A stretch of 64,000 bases of DNA from JAHBNG01 sp039028975 (lineage in GTDB: Bacteria; Chloroflexota; Anaerolineae; Caldilineales; Caldilineaceae). The notes below the pieces were generated by a model, which made no database searches, was not told the DNA's origin, and saw only the letters and a list, made by a program, of their open reading frames with translations. The stretch spans positions 138,965-202,964 of the forward strand of contig JBCCHB010000005.1 of assembly GCA_039028975.1 (NCBI GenBank), written 5' to 3'. The translations under genes were made by a program, and so were the position numbers. Below are positions 26,718 to 34,553 of the stretch, in pieces (position 1 is the stretch's first letter; each line of letters begins with the position of its first letter).

Positions 26718-27743
26718 TTACTGAATCGCGGCAAAGCCCTTTCGTGCCAGCTCCTGTGAGTCGAACTTAGCCTGGGCAGTGAGGATGAGACGTTCGGCCA
26801 GATCGTCTTGATCGACACTTGTGAGTTGCCGTGCTTTTTCGACCCAATCGGCCCGAATCCCTGTAATGCCTTGATAGGCCCCTGCAATCGCTCCACCCAT
26901 GGTGGCAATGGTGTCGGCATCGCGTCCAAAGTTGGCCCCATAGGTGACCATTTTTTCCGTGTCCCCTTCGGCCAAGCGGAAAAGGGCCAAGGTGATCGGT
27001 ACCGTCTCCCGCGAATCGCAAGCAATTGGCCGGAAGAAGTCGGCTTCACGCTCATACATGGTTTGGCGAAACGTTTTGTAGTCCTCGGTATCATTGGCAA
27101 CCGCCATCACCTCCTTAATCAGGTCCAACATCTCTTGGCCGCTTACCGGAACGATGGCGTTTACGGCTGCATCGAGAATCGAGTCGCCTGTTGCCTCCGG
27201 AAGAAATGCCGCTGCCGTCGCCGCGGCCATTGCGGCGGCTCCATCTTGACAGAATGATACATCATGTACATGGATGAGACTGGCTAAATTGTAGGCTTGT
27301 TCCGCTGCTTGCCGCGGGTTCCCAGCATTGACGATCCCGACTGGTGAGATACACATAGCCGAACTCGAACTAGGCATATTGCCCAGGGCCGCCATTCTGG
27401 GAATGCTGTGACGGCGCAATTTTACCGCAGTATGAATCACGGACTGAAAGAATTTTCCGATTTTGTCACCAAAAATTTCATCCCACTGGTCCAGCCAAAC
27501 CTGCCCCCAGTCGTCGTAGGTGGCGTAGCCCTCGGTGCGGATCAGGGTCTCTGCTAGGAGATATTTCATTACGGTGTCGTCGGTGCCATCGCAGTCAAAA
27601 TCTGTGACCCAGCCAAATTTCTCTTCAATCTTCGGGTAGGGCATACCTTCGGTAGGCGTGCCAATGGCGTCTCCGATTAAGCCACCGATTAATGAGCCGA
27701 CTGTCTTTTGGAAAAATTGGGTTGATTGTAGTGATTGTGTCAT
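26718..27743 (-). CDS. ADP-ribosylglycohydrolase (DraG/ARH family)
   Basis: A 341-residue protein with the two metal-binding regions of the family: N-terminal GGLIGDAIGTPTEG followed by TDFDCDGTDDTVM, and C-terminal NFGRDADTIATMGGAIAGA. These bind two Mg2+ ions and cleave ADP-ribose from proteins or related N-glycosidic substrates. The length is usual for the group. It starts 6 bases after a 28-codon ORF on the same strand that follows the nucleotidyltransferase gene, so the three may share a transcript. Nucleoside or ribosyl catabolic roles are also known in this family. Confidence 0.87.
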   Translation of the reverse strand: MTQSLQSTQFFQKTVGSLIGGLIGDAIGTPTEGMPYPKIEEKFGWVTDFDCDGTDDTVMKYLLAETLIRTEGYATYDDWGQVWLDQWDEIFGDKIGKFFQSVIHTAVKLRRHSIPRMAALGNMPSSSSAMCISPVGIVNAGNPRQAAEQAYNLASLIHVHDVSFCQDGAAAMAAATAAAFLPEATGDSILDAAVNAIVPVSGQEMLDLIKEVMAVANDTEDYKTFRQTMYEREADFFRPIACDSRETVPITLALFRLAEGDTEKMVTYGANFGRDADTIATMGGAIAGAYQGITGIRADWVEKARQLTSVDQDDLAERLILTAQAKFDSQELARKGFAAIQ

Positions 27744-27749
27744 GGTTAG

Positions 27750-27836
27750 TTATTTCTCTGTTCCACTTTCTGAATCATCTAATGATGCTAAAATGTTATC
27801 CACTGCTGTCATCAATGGTGGAAGGTCGTCACACAT
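27750..27836 (-). pseudogene. 28-codon ORF, possible stub of a HEPN (DUF86) partner gene
   Basis: ATG 27836 overlaps the end of the nucleotidyltransferase gene by 8 bases and stops at 27750. The peptide (MCDDLPPLMTAVDNILASLD and 8 more) has the position and overlap expected for a HepT-type partner of a MNT nucleotidyltransferase, but is far too short (HepT is about 110-140 residues). Confidence 0.3.
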
Positions 27837-28128
27837 ATACAATGGAGTTCTGAATATTCTTCGAGACTTTTGTATTGCGAATCGCCTGAACACCTGCCAT
27901 TGTCAACACATCAACAGACGTCTGAAGAATCTGCTCAAGATAGTCAATTAACTCTATAAACTTTAAGCCAAGCGGTGTTTCAAATTCGGCAATCAGATCA
28001 ATATCGCTTCGTTCCTGTTGTGTACCTTTTGCATACGAGCCAAAGATGCCAAGACGCTTAATGCCATATTCTGACGATAAATATGGTAGCTGCTGTCGCA
28101 AAATATCAGCAGCTTGTTGTGTGGTCAT
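27829..28128 (-). CDS. MNT-type minimal nucleotidyltransferase
   Basis: A 99-residue protein with the polymerase-beta signature GSYAKGTQQERSDIDLIAEF (GSX10DXD) and a short C-terminal helical part ending in SIVYV. In HepT-MntA toxin-antitoxin pairs this enzyme AMPylates and silences the HEPN RNase. Here only a 28-codon ORF follows in the expected overlapping position, so the toxin looks lost. It may also act alone. Confidence 0.85.
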   Translation of the reverse strand: MTTQQAADILRQQLPYLSSEYGIKRLGIFGSYAKGTQQERSDIDLIAEFETPLGLKFIELIDYLEQILQTSVDVLTMAGVQAIRNTKVSKNIQNSIVYV

Positions 28129-28304
28129 TATGAGTTTGTTTCTCCCAATAGTAGCGCTCCTATTTCATCGTTCACACTCATATTATAACAGAAAAACTGG
28201 GCGATTTCACCCAGTTGCAAGACCACGGGTGTGTTCCATTAAAGGGGGAGGACGCCACCCAATCGAGTGCATAGAGGATTTTTCAACAAATTCGTGTTCC
28301 AGCG

Positions 28305-29558
28305 TTATTTTCCGAGCGCGAATTTCAGGTAGTCGCTTCGGTGTTCCGTATGTGTACCGTCGGCGTGTACTTCTTCCCCAAGATAAAAGCTGAACTCAGC
28401 AGTCTTGGCTTGCTGCTCATACAAACAATGCCATAGCGTCCGTGAAAGCTCAGGAGGCGGTATCTCCTCTCCAGTTTCCATCTTCTGTTTCATTGCCATA
28501 TTGAAGACGTTGACGCTAGCACTGTTTGCTTTGAGATCGCTTAGCGTGAAGACTCCGTCATGCTTCGAGATTCGCTCGGTAAGAGTCTGGTAGCGTGAAC
28601 AAACGCCGTCTTTTGCTATCTGTGTATCATCGGGTACATTATCCGACGTCAGATTTCTATGTAGTTGGAAGTTCGTTACTGCCTGTGGCTGCCCGGTGCC
28701 ATCAATCATGTGCTGTTTGTTGCGCCACGTCGAATTTTCGTAGACGAATGAGTTGCCATTCTGGTCAGCAATAATGTAGTGGCACGGTACGAAAGCGTAG
28801 TACTGTTTGCTCGTCAACAAGGCTTGCTTTGCTTCATCGACTGTTGCACACGTATCGAGCAGATACCGCATTAACTGCAACTCGTACAAACCGATGGCTT
28901 TCTGTTGACCGACATGCATTTCCAGATTAGAGCCTAATTCTTGACCTGCTTGACCATCTTCCATAATGGAGACAACCAAACCTGCACTATTGATGCCATC
29001 AAGCGTACCAGAAAGCATTTCAAAGCCATGTATCGCCAGTGATGCATACCCGCCATCTTCTGGATGCCATTCCATGATGTATAGCTCACTCATGACTCGT
29101 GGCATCTGCTTCTTGATTTCAGGCGGCACGGGCATCGGTACGACATCGGCCATGGTTCCGGCTGAAAAATCATAGTTTCGACTCAAATAACCAGCACCAT
29201 TCGCCATTGTAGGTGGAGGATAGTAGACAACCGAACAGCCTATTCTTGGTAAAGGGCCAACCAGCCTTCGGCCAAGAAAACTAAAATCGTACCCGTTGTG
29301 GTTTGGGTCAAGGTCGAGAGCAGATGCAACCCCACGCATACGCTCCCAGTGAATCGGATAGTTACGTTGAAGGTATGTACGCCGCGCCTGGGAATAAATA
29401 GGCTCAGCCTCACGTTTTGCGGAAGAGATACCATAACGCTCAATCGCCAACTCAGCCAGTTTTTGACCGATCTCGAAATTCGTCCCGCGCATCGTTAGGT
29501 GGTAGACAGTTACAAAACTATCCGAGTCATCCAAATAGGTTTGTTCATGAAAATCCAT
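28305..29558 (-). CDS. C45-type Ntn hydrolase (acyl-CoA:6-APA acyltransferase-like)
   Basis: A 417-residue protein. The Ntn nucleophile is Cys108 in RIGCSVVYYPPP, preceded by no obvious signal peptide. LSRNYDFSAG and LDGINSAGLVVSIMEDG are the conserved family strands, and QLMRYLLDTCATVDEA is the usual helix. These enzymes hydrolyse or transfer linear amides after self-cleavage before the Cys. It is encoded downstream of and on the same strand as a sugar-type ABC importer (118-base gap), so it may process the imported compound. Together with the ggt-like and M81 genes it makes three amide hydrolase families within 8 kb. Confidence 0.85.
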   Translation of the reverse strand: MDFHEQTYLDDSDSFVTVYHLTMRGTNFEIGQKLAELAIERYGISSAKREAEPIYSQARRTYLQRNYPIHWERMRGVASALDLDPNHNGYDFSFLGRRLVGPLPRIGCSVVYYPPPTMANGAGYLSRNYDFSAGTMADVVPMPVPPEIKKQMPRVMSELYIMEWHPEDGGYASLAIHGFEMLSGTLDGINSAGLVVSIMEDGQAGQELGSNLEMHVGQQKAIGLYELQLMRYLLDTCATVDEAKQALLTSKQYYAFVPCHYIIADQNGNSFVYENSTWRNKQHMIDGTGQPQAVTNFQLHRNLTSDNVPDDTQIAKDGVCSRYQTLTERISKHDGVFTLSDLKANSASVNVFNMAMKQKMETGEEIPPPELSRTLWHCLYEQQAKTAEFSFYLGEEVHADGTHTEHRSDYLKFALGK

Positions 29559-29676
29559 AAATACCCCTTGGCCAACATATCGAAAGACACCGCATTTACA
29601 GAACAGGCGTCAATAATTAACTCAAAAAATCTCTCTCATCCGAATATACGGAAATTTCCCAGTTAAGACTACTGAA

Positions 29677-30510
29677 TCAACCTTTCAAGCCGCCTTGGGT
29701 TAAACCCTCAATAAAGCGTCGTTGGAGGAGAAGAAAGAGGATCATAATGGGGGCGATCATGATGACAGCTGCCGCGTTAGTCAGCCCCCAGTTGCGCGAG
29801 TAACGGTCTTGAAAGGCGAACAAACCGGTGGAGACGGGCTTCATATCCGGGTCTGGTAGGAAGGTGACGGCAAAGAGGAATTCATTCCAGGACCACAAGC
29901 CAACGACAAGGGCCACCGTCAAAAAACCGGGCCAAGTCAGTGGCATAATAACGTGGCGAAACACATGGAAATTGGAGGCCCCGTCAAGGCGGGCCGCCTC
30001 GACAAATTCTTCGGGGATAGAGAGCATATAGGCGCGCAACAGATAGGTTGAGAAGGGTGAGAAGAGAGCGACATAAATGATAATCACGCCCAGATAGGTG
30101 TTATATAAACCCAGATCACGCCAACTGATGAAGAGTGGCACAATGAATAGCTGGGCCGGTACGCTTGTCCCCACCAGGAAGTAGAAGGTCAATAAATCTG
30201 CCCCGCGCAGATTCAGACGCGCCAGGGCAAAAGCTCCTAAACCTGACAACACCACAACCCCAACGACTGCACCGCCCGATAGAATCAAGCTGTTTTGGAA
30301 TGTGGTGCTATAGCGGGCCGCTTCCCAGGCATCGCTGAAGTTCTGAAAGAGGGGGTTCCTAGGCAAGCCGAGGGGATTGACGCCAATTTCGGCCGAAGAC
30401 TTTATCGAATTCATGAACAGGATGAGAATCGGTGCAAACGCGATAAAGGTCAATATGAGCAGAACGATATGATTGGGTATGGTTGAAACGAGACGTTTGT
30501 TCCGGTTCAT
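29677..30510 (-). CDS. ABC carbohydrate permease, MalG/UgpE type
   Basis: A 277-residue membrane protein with six helices. The EAA loop is FVEAARLDGASNFHVFRHVIMPLTWP and the C-terminus is RRFIEGLTQGGLKG. It belongs with the upstream permease (30702-31640) and the binding protein (31843-33207). The gap before it contains a nested palindromic repeat element. Confidence 0.92.
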   Translation of the reverse strand: MNRNKRLVSTIPNHIVLLILTFIAFAPILILFMNSIKSSAEIGVNPLGLPRNPLFQNFSDAWEAARYSTTFQNSLILSGGAVVGVVVLSGLGAFALARLNLRGADLLTFYFLVGTSVPAQLFIVPLFISWRDLGLYNTYLGVIIIYVALFSPFSTYLLRAYMLSIPEEFVEAARLDGASNFHVFRHVIMPLTWPGFLTVALVVGLWSWNEFLFAVTFLPDPDMKPVSTGLFAFQDRYSRNWGLTNAAAVIMIAPIMILFLLLQRRFIEGLTQGGLKG

Positions 30511-30526
30511 TCTTATTTTCAGCTCC

Positions 30527-30690
30527 GTTTGAAAACCGTAGTTTGGTTACTCCTATAGATGGCCAGAAAAGTTCTGTCCTCTCTTTTAGGAATCTTCCAG
30601 AGTAGCTTGGACAAAAGCCGGGACAAGACTTTTCTGGCGGAATATATAGAGCAATGGGAAACTACGGTTTTCAAATCGACCGCAGTGTAA
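30527..30690. repeat. MITE-like inverted repeat copy B with a second palindrome nested inside
   Basis: Outer arms gctccgtttgaaaaccgtag (about 30530-30549) and ctacggttttcaaa (about 30663-30676, then tcgaccgcagt) are inverted. Inside lies a second palindrome, gccagaaaagttctgtcc (30562-30579) with ggacaagacttttctggc (30621-30638). The outer ends match copies at 20036 and 52415; the inner one matches the in-frame insert at 56140-56217. It lies between the two permease genes. Confidence 0.7.
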
Positions 30691-30701
30691 ATCTCCCATC
30701 T

Positions 30702-31640
30702 CTAAATTTCCCAGCCGCGACGGCGCAGGTAGTAGAAAATACAGAGCGGTACCGACACCCAAAAGGCAAGAACAACACCTATGGCAGCACCGTATCCGAC
30801 TTCGAAGCTCTCAAATGCTTTACCATACAAATGGGTGGCCATCACCTCTGATGCATGGGCCGGCCCGCCGCCGGTCAGAATATAGACATGGTCAAAGACA
30901 AGGGTGGAGCCGATGAAGATGATCAACAAGGTGAAGATAAGGGTAGGCCGGATGAGTGGTAACGTGACATACCAGAACTGCTGCCAGCGGGTGGCACCGT
31001 CCAGATACCCTACCTCATATAGCTCCGTGTCTACTTGACCCATTGCGGCCAAATAGATGACCACAAGGAACCCCCACCAGTGCCAGCTATCGACAAACAT
31101 GACCCCAAATATAGCAGTCTCTCGCCTTCCAAATACGGCGAAGTCCAACAATGTTATGCCAACCTCCGCCAGTGACGCGCCAACGCCAAATTTGGGGTGG
31201 AGGAGGTAGCGCCATATCTGTGCATTGATGACTGTCGCTAAGATGTAAGGGATGAAAAATAACAATCGGTAGACCATCTGGCCGCGGGTGATGCCCGATA
31301 GTAGATAGGCACCAAGCAACCCGACAGCAATTGGCGCAATCAGAAAGTAACCGGTATAGAGCAGATTATTCTTGAAGGCAATTAACAGAACCTTATCATC
31401 TAGTAATGCACGGAAATTAGCCAAGCCAACAAAGGTCGAATCGCCGATCCCGTTCCACTCTGTCAGCGAATAGAGAAGACCCGATATGGATGGGATAATA
31501 ATGACGACCAGGTTTACAATGAGAAGGGGGGCAATAAACGCCCAGCGTCCCAGGATTCCCCCCATATGAGACAAGGAAGATCGACGCTTACTTGAAATTT
31601 GGCTAGGGGAACGGCTCGCTGCTAGCGGCAAATCGGCCAT
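30702..31640 (-). CDS. ABC carbohydrate permease, MalF/UgpA type
   Basis: A 312-residue membrane protein from ATG 31640. The frame is open to 31730, but that extra stretch is made of the 15-bp repeats (THQIP units) and is not protein-like. Six helices are predicted; the EAA loop reads YEVGYLDGATRWQQFWYVTLPLI, an EAA variant. It forms the transport channel together with the next gene. Confidence 0.88.
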   Translation of the reverse strand: MADLPLAASRSPSQISSKRRSSLSHMGGILGRWAFIAPLLIVNLVVIIIPSISGLLYSLTEWNGIGDSTFVGLANFRALLDDKVLLIAFKNNLLYTGYFLIAPIAVGLLGAYLLSGITRGQMVYRLLFFIPYILATVINAQIWRYLLHPKFGVGASLAEVGITLLDFAVFGRRETAIFGVMFVDSWHWWGFLVVIYLAAMGQVDTELYEVGYLDGATRWQQFWYVTLPLIRPTLIFTLLIIFIGSTLVFDHVYILTGGGPAHASEVMATHLYGKAFESFEVGYGAAIGVVLAFWVSVPLCIFYYLRRRGWEI

Positions 31641-31663
31641 GGGAGTCACCTTGATGAGTATTC

Positions 31664-31804
31664 GGTGAGTTGGTATTTGGTGAGTTGGTATTTGGTGAGA
31701 TGGTGTTCGGTGAGTTGGTACATCGTTCACAGGTTACCGACCTACCGATTACCCGCCTACTGATTACCGACCTACCGATTACCGACCTACTGATTACCTA
31801 CCCA
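31664..31804. repeat. Two adjacent 15-bp tandem repeat blocks
   Basis: Block 1 (31664-31720): ggtgagttggtattt, two exact and two variant copies. Block 2 (about 31733-31804): accgacctaccgatt variants, about four to five copies. They fill the gap between binding protein and permease genes. The phrase taccgacctaccga also recurs in the 8-bp repeat at 53919-53958. Confidence 0.75.
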
Positions 31805-31842
31805 CCATTTAACTTTACACATAAGCTACTACAACCAAACCA

Positions 31843-33207
31843 CTATGGAATCGGAATCGTTTCGTTGTTGGCGCGTAGCTCGTCCCACATATCTTGATGA
31901 GCCTGGAGGTATTCTTCAAGTGTGTATAGACCTTCCCAGACGCCTTCGATTTCCTGGCGCAGGTGATTATTGGCCGATGCTGGCCAGAAGGTGTAGTTTG
32001 TGTAACCATAGCGCCCGGCGGTTGTTACTTCTGCGAAATCAGCATGGAAGCGGCCAACACGGGGGTCAACATCTTCGGGCAAGTCATCCATTGAAAGGCG
32101 TACAGGTATAATCTGGGAGTAGTTGTCCGCGGCGGCAAGATTTACAACGCGAGCAGGGTCGCTTATGAGATAGTCAAAGAAGAGAGCTGCTTCGTTGATC
32201 ACATCAGAGGCCGAGTTAATGGCCAGACTCGAACCAATGCCGAGCGTGTAATTGTACTCCTGTCCTTCAATCATGCTGGGGACGGGGAACCAATCCCATT
32301 CATCATCAACCTCAGCGAAGAACTCACCCACGCTGCCAAAACCCCACGTTCCAACCATAACCATGGCCGCCTCTCGATTGGCCAGTTCGCCGTAGAAATC
32401 GGCCGATTCATATTGATAGTAGTTTTCCAGACCGCCGCTCCACCAGCTGTTTTCTACGATGTGCCGGTTAAAGAGCTCAATAGCGAAAACCATTTCAGGA
32501 TCAGTCCAAGACTTTTCCCCCTCAAGCATGGCTTTCAGGTCGGCTAACTCAATGGCGTTGTTCATGTAGCCCGTCATTAGGTGTCCGTTGTTCCAGAAAG
32601 CATCCTTGTTTCCATAAGCAAAGGGATGAATCTCCTCCGCTTCAATCGCGGCGGCCAGGGATTCCAACTCTAGCAGATTGGTTGGCTGCTCCCAACCCAT
32701 CTCCTCAAACAACGTTTTGTTGAACAGGATAACGATGCTCTCATAGCTCAATGGAATGGAGTAGAGCTTACCATCGACCCGACCTGCCTCAAACGCCCAC
32801 GTTTGCAGCTTCTCTTCCCAGCCCCACTCTTCGGCAAAGGTATCCAACTCTACCATATGACCAGCCTCAATATAAGGCGCGTTCCAACCGGGGCTAAATG
32901 TGGTCAGGATGTCAGGTGCTTCACCGCCTAATATGGCCGTGCGTAGCGTATCCTGGATGTTTTCCTGAATCTGCGCGTCAATCTTGATGTCAGGATTTGC
33001 CTCTTCAAATGGACCAATTAGATTTTCCTGCCACCATTCTTCAGGAGTTCCCGTCTCTAGCCACCATGTTACGGTAACAACATCTTCTGTGGCCGCCGCG
33101 ACATCTTCTTCTTGTGGTGATTCAACAGGTGCAGGTGCTGATGTACAGCTCGACACCACCATTGCAAATGCTACGATAACTAGCAACAGTAATTTTGAAT
33201 ATTTCAT
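31843..33207 (-). CDS. ABC sugar-type extracellular solute-binding protein (lipoprotein)
   Basis: A 454-residue protein with a Sec lipoprotein signal (LLVIVAFAMVVSSC, lipobox Cys about residue 20). The mature protein starts with an acidic linker, and then TVTWWLETGTPEEWWQE and FEEANPDIKID, typical of family 1 carbohydrate-binding proteins. It is rich in Trp. It is the first gene of the second importer, ahead of two permeases. No ATPase is nearby. A palindrome at 33318-33334 in its upstream region is a candidate operator. Confidence 0.9.
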   Translation of the reverse strand: MKYSKLLLLVIVAFAMVVSSCTSAPAPVESPQEEDVAAATEDVVTVTWWLETGTPEEWWQENLIGPFEEANPDIKIDAQIQENIQDTLRTAILGGEAPDILTTFSPGWNAPYIEAGHMVELDTFAEEWGWEEKLQTWAFEAGRVDGKLYSIPLSYESIVILFNKTLFEEMGWEQPTNLLELESLAAAIEAEEIHPFAYGNKDAFWNNGHLMTGYMNNAIELADLKAMLEGEKSWTDPEMVFAIELFNRHIVENSWWSGGLENYYQYESADFYGELANREAAMVMVGTWGFGSVGEFFAEVDDEWDWFPVPSMIEGQEYNYTLGIGSSLAINSASDVINEAALFFDYLISDPARVVNLAAADNYSQIIPVRLSMDDLPEDVDPRVGRFHADFAEVTTAGRYGYTNYTFWPASANNHLRQEIEGVWEGLYTLEEYLQAHQDMWDELRANNETIPIP

Positions 33208-33317
33208 TATATCTCCTCCATTTGGATTACAGTGTTCATGGGGACTGATTGCGATGGAATCTCCTTAATAAAGATTACGTTGCTCACGTTCGTTTGTGTT
33301 GTCGTGTGCCTCCTTTC

Positions 33318-33334
33318 GTTAGCTAAACGCTAAC
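33318..33334. promoter_or_regulatory. LacI-type operator candidate before the second importer
   Basis: gttagctaaacgctaac: arms gttagc/gctaac around taaac. On the minus strand it directly follows a cattat -10-like box (about 33340-33345) and lies 111 bases before the binding-protein start, so a repressor there could block transcription. An AAAGGAGG stretch follows it on the same strand. Confidence 0.4.
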
Positions 33335-33504
33335 CTATAATGCCATTGGATATAGGTAAGAATGACTCCGTCGAAAAACCATATTCGTTCTCATATATGC
33401 TAAGTTGGAGCATTCCAAACACTATGGTTGCCGCGCTTGCCTACAAGCGTACCTCAAGATTCACATGCTTGCAAGTCGTTCAAAAACCATGCAGCGAGGC
33501 GATG

Positions 33505-33900
33505 GCTGCTATCTGATGACATCGACGGGCGCCAACTAGTCGACTTTGCCGACCACCACTCAGCACAGATATTGGGGGCGGATAACGATGGTTGTGTAAA
33601 ATGCACAGTAGAGGGCGTCTCCACTTAGAAGCTCTGAATTTTACACAACCATCGTTATACCATCGATATTGGGCCACAATCATCATGCGGTTAATGCGAC
33701 GGTGCAGGCGCAACTATCACGGGGTATTGCGCTGGGTGCACACGTTGGCGTTGAAGCCGATTTGGCCGTGGGGTTGTACAGTCGTTTCTCTGCGTTGGAA
33801 CGGGTGCGCTTTGCCAACTCTGGCACCGAAGCCACGCTCTACGATATTCGGCTGGCCCGCGGCTTTAACTATAAGTCTACGTTTCTAGTGAAGGCTTTGA
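33505..33900 (+). pseudogene. Class III aminotransferase (HemL-like) fragment interrupted by a MITE
   Basis: The left part reads DIDGRQLVDFADHHSAQILG. After an 88-bp insert plus duplicated target it resumes as GHNHHAVNATVQAQLSRGIA and LERVRFANSGTEATLYDIRL, the glutamate-1-semialdehyde aminomutase-like N-terminal region including the SGTEA phosphate-binding motif. It ends in unrelated sequence soon after (about 33880). The PLP Lys region is absent. Only about 130 of about 430 residues remain. Confidence 0.75.
33577..33664. mobile_element. 88-bp MITE with 21-bp perfect inverted repeats and 9-bp target duplication
   Basis: Inverted repeats at 33582-33602 and 33638-33658 are perfect over 21 bases (ataacgatggttgtgtaaaa plus one). 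The element is flanked by direct repeats gatattggg (33568-33576 and 33665-33673). Removing 97 bases restores the aminotransferase reading frame. It has no coding capacity. The autonomous parent is not in the window. Confidence 0.8.
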
Positions 33901-33925
33901 TAGAACAGGTTCTACCCGCTTCGTA

Positions 33926-33997
33926 ATTGCTATTCGTCCCTTCATTGCTATTCGTCCCTTCATTGCTATTCGTCCCTTCATTGCTATTCGTCCCTTC
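33926..33997. repeat. 18-bp tandem repeat, four exact copies
   Basis: attgctattcgtcccttc repeated four times without mismatch, directly after the aminotransferase pseudogene. Non-coding. Confidence 0.9.
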
Positions 33998-34289
33998 CTC
34001 GCAAATCCACATATCTTTGCTCTCCAATCACGTCACCCTCACTAATCTCAATTGAAATAGGATAGGGGAGTCCATCTTCAATACTCCTTTGCAACTGATG
34101 CAGTAAATCTCTGCATCAACTTCTAGCAACTGCCGGACCAACTGCAAATCCAGACCGATATGATTATAGTAGAACACGACGGAGCAGTACTCAGCTTTCA
34201 TCGTGTTCACTCGATGCGCATCGGTTAATTGTAATAAACCCAAGGGTGAGGGCCCTCACTCAGTTTTCAACAAAGGACTGAGTGTTAGA
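33998..34289. other. Decayed region between pseudogene and small ORF
   Basis: No intact gene. On the minus strand a short frame (about 33935-34095) reads LLHQLQRSIEDGLPYPISIE and then ISEGDVIGEQRYVDLRGRDE before a stop; upstream it breaks off at an in-frame stop. It may be the 3' remnant of an unknown gene. Confidence 0.3.
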
Positions 34290-34493
34290 ATGAAAGATAG
34301 GTTTCAATCTGTATCTGTTGGTGCAGTGACGACGCGTGCAACTATTTGTATTACGTCGCATAATAATGCGCAGATAGACCAGGTAGGCGTTGAGCAAGTG
34401 CCACCATGCCAGCCTACCTTTGATGTATTGCTGCACCGTGATCCGAGCACTGGCGGCGGCAATGGCGGTGGAGGCGGTACAACAAGCAGCTAA
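34290..34493 (+). CDS. Small Gly-rich protein of unknown function (67 aa)
   Basis: ATG 34290 opens a 67-residue protein: a polar N-terminal half (MKDRFQSVSVGAVTTRATIC) with two Cys (about residues 20 and 44), then DVLLHRDPSTGGGNGGGGG and a TTSS end. An AAAGGA stretch lies about 13 bases upstream, a weak fit. A Gly-rich tail after a leader-like part is reminiscent of ribosomally made peptide precursors, but no maturation genes are nearby. It converges on the 883-residue regulator gene (60-base gap). No family was recognised; the ORF could be fortuitous. Confidence 0.4.
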   Translation: MKDRFQSVSVGAVTTRATICITSHNNAQIDQVGVEQVPPCQPTFDVLLHRDPSTGGGNGGGGGTTSS

Positions 34494-34553
34494 TGTACTG
34501 CACAAAGTGATACCCTGAGGCGATTAGGAGCATCATAAGTGAAGCCTGAGTAG

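Noticed and set aside
34028..34243. Minus-strand 71-codon ORF
   Set aside because: Overlaps a better-looking short reading frame in another phase and no family is recognised; treated as decayed sequence.
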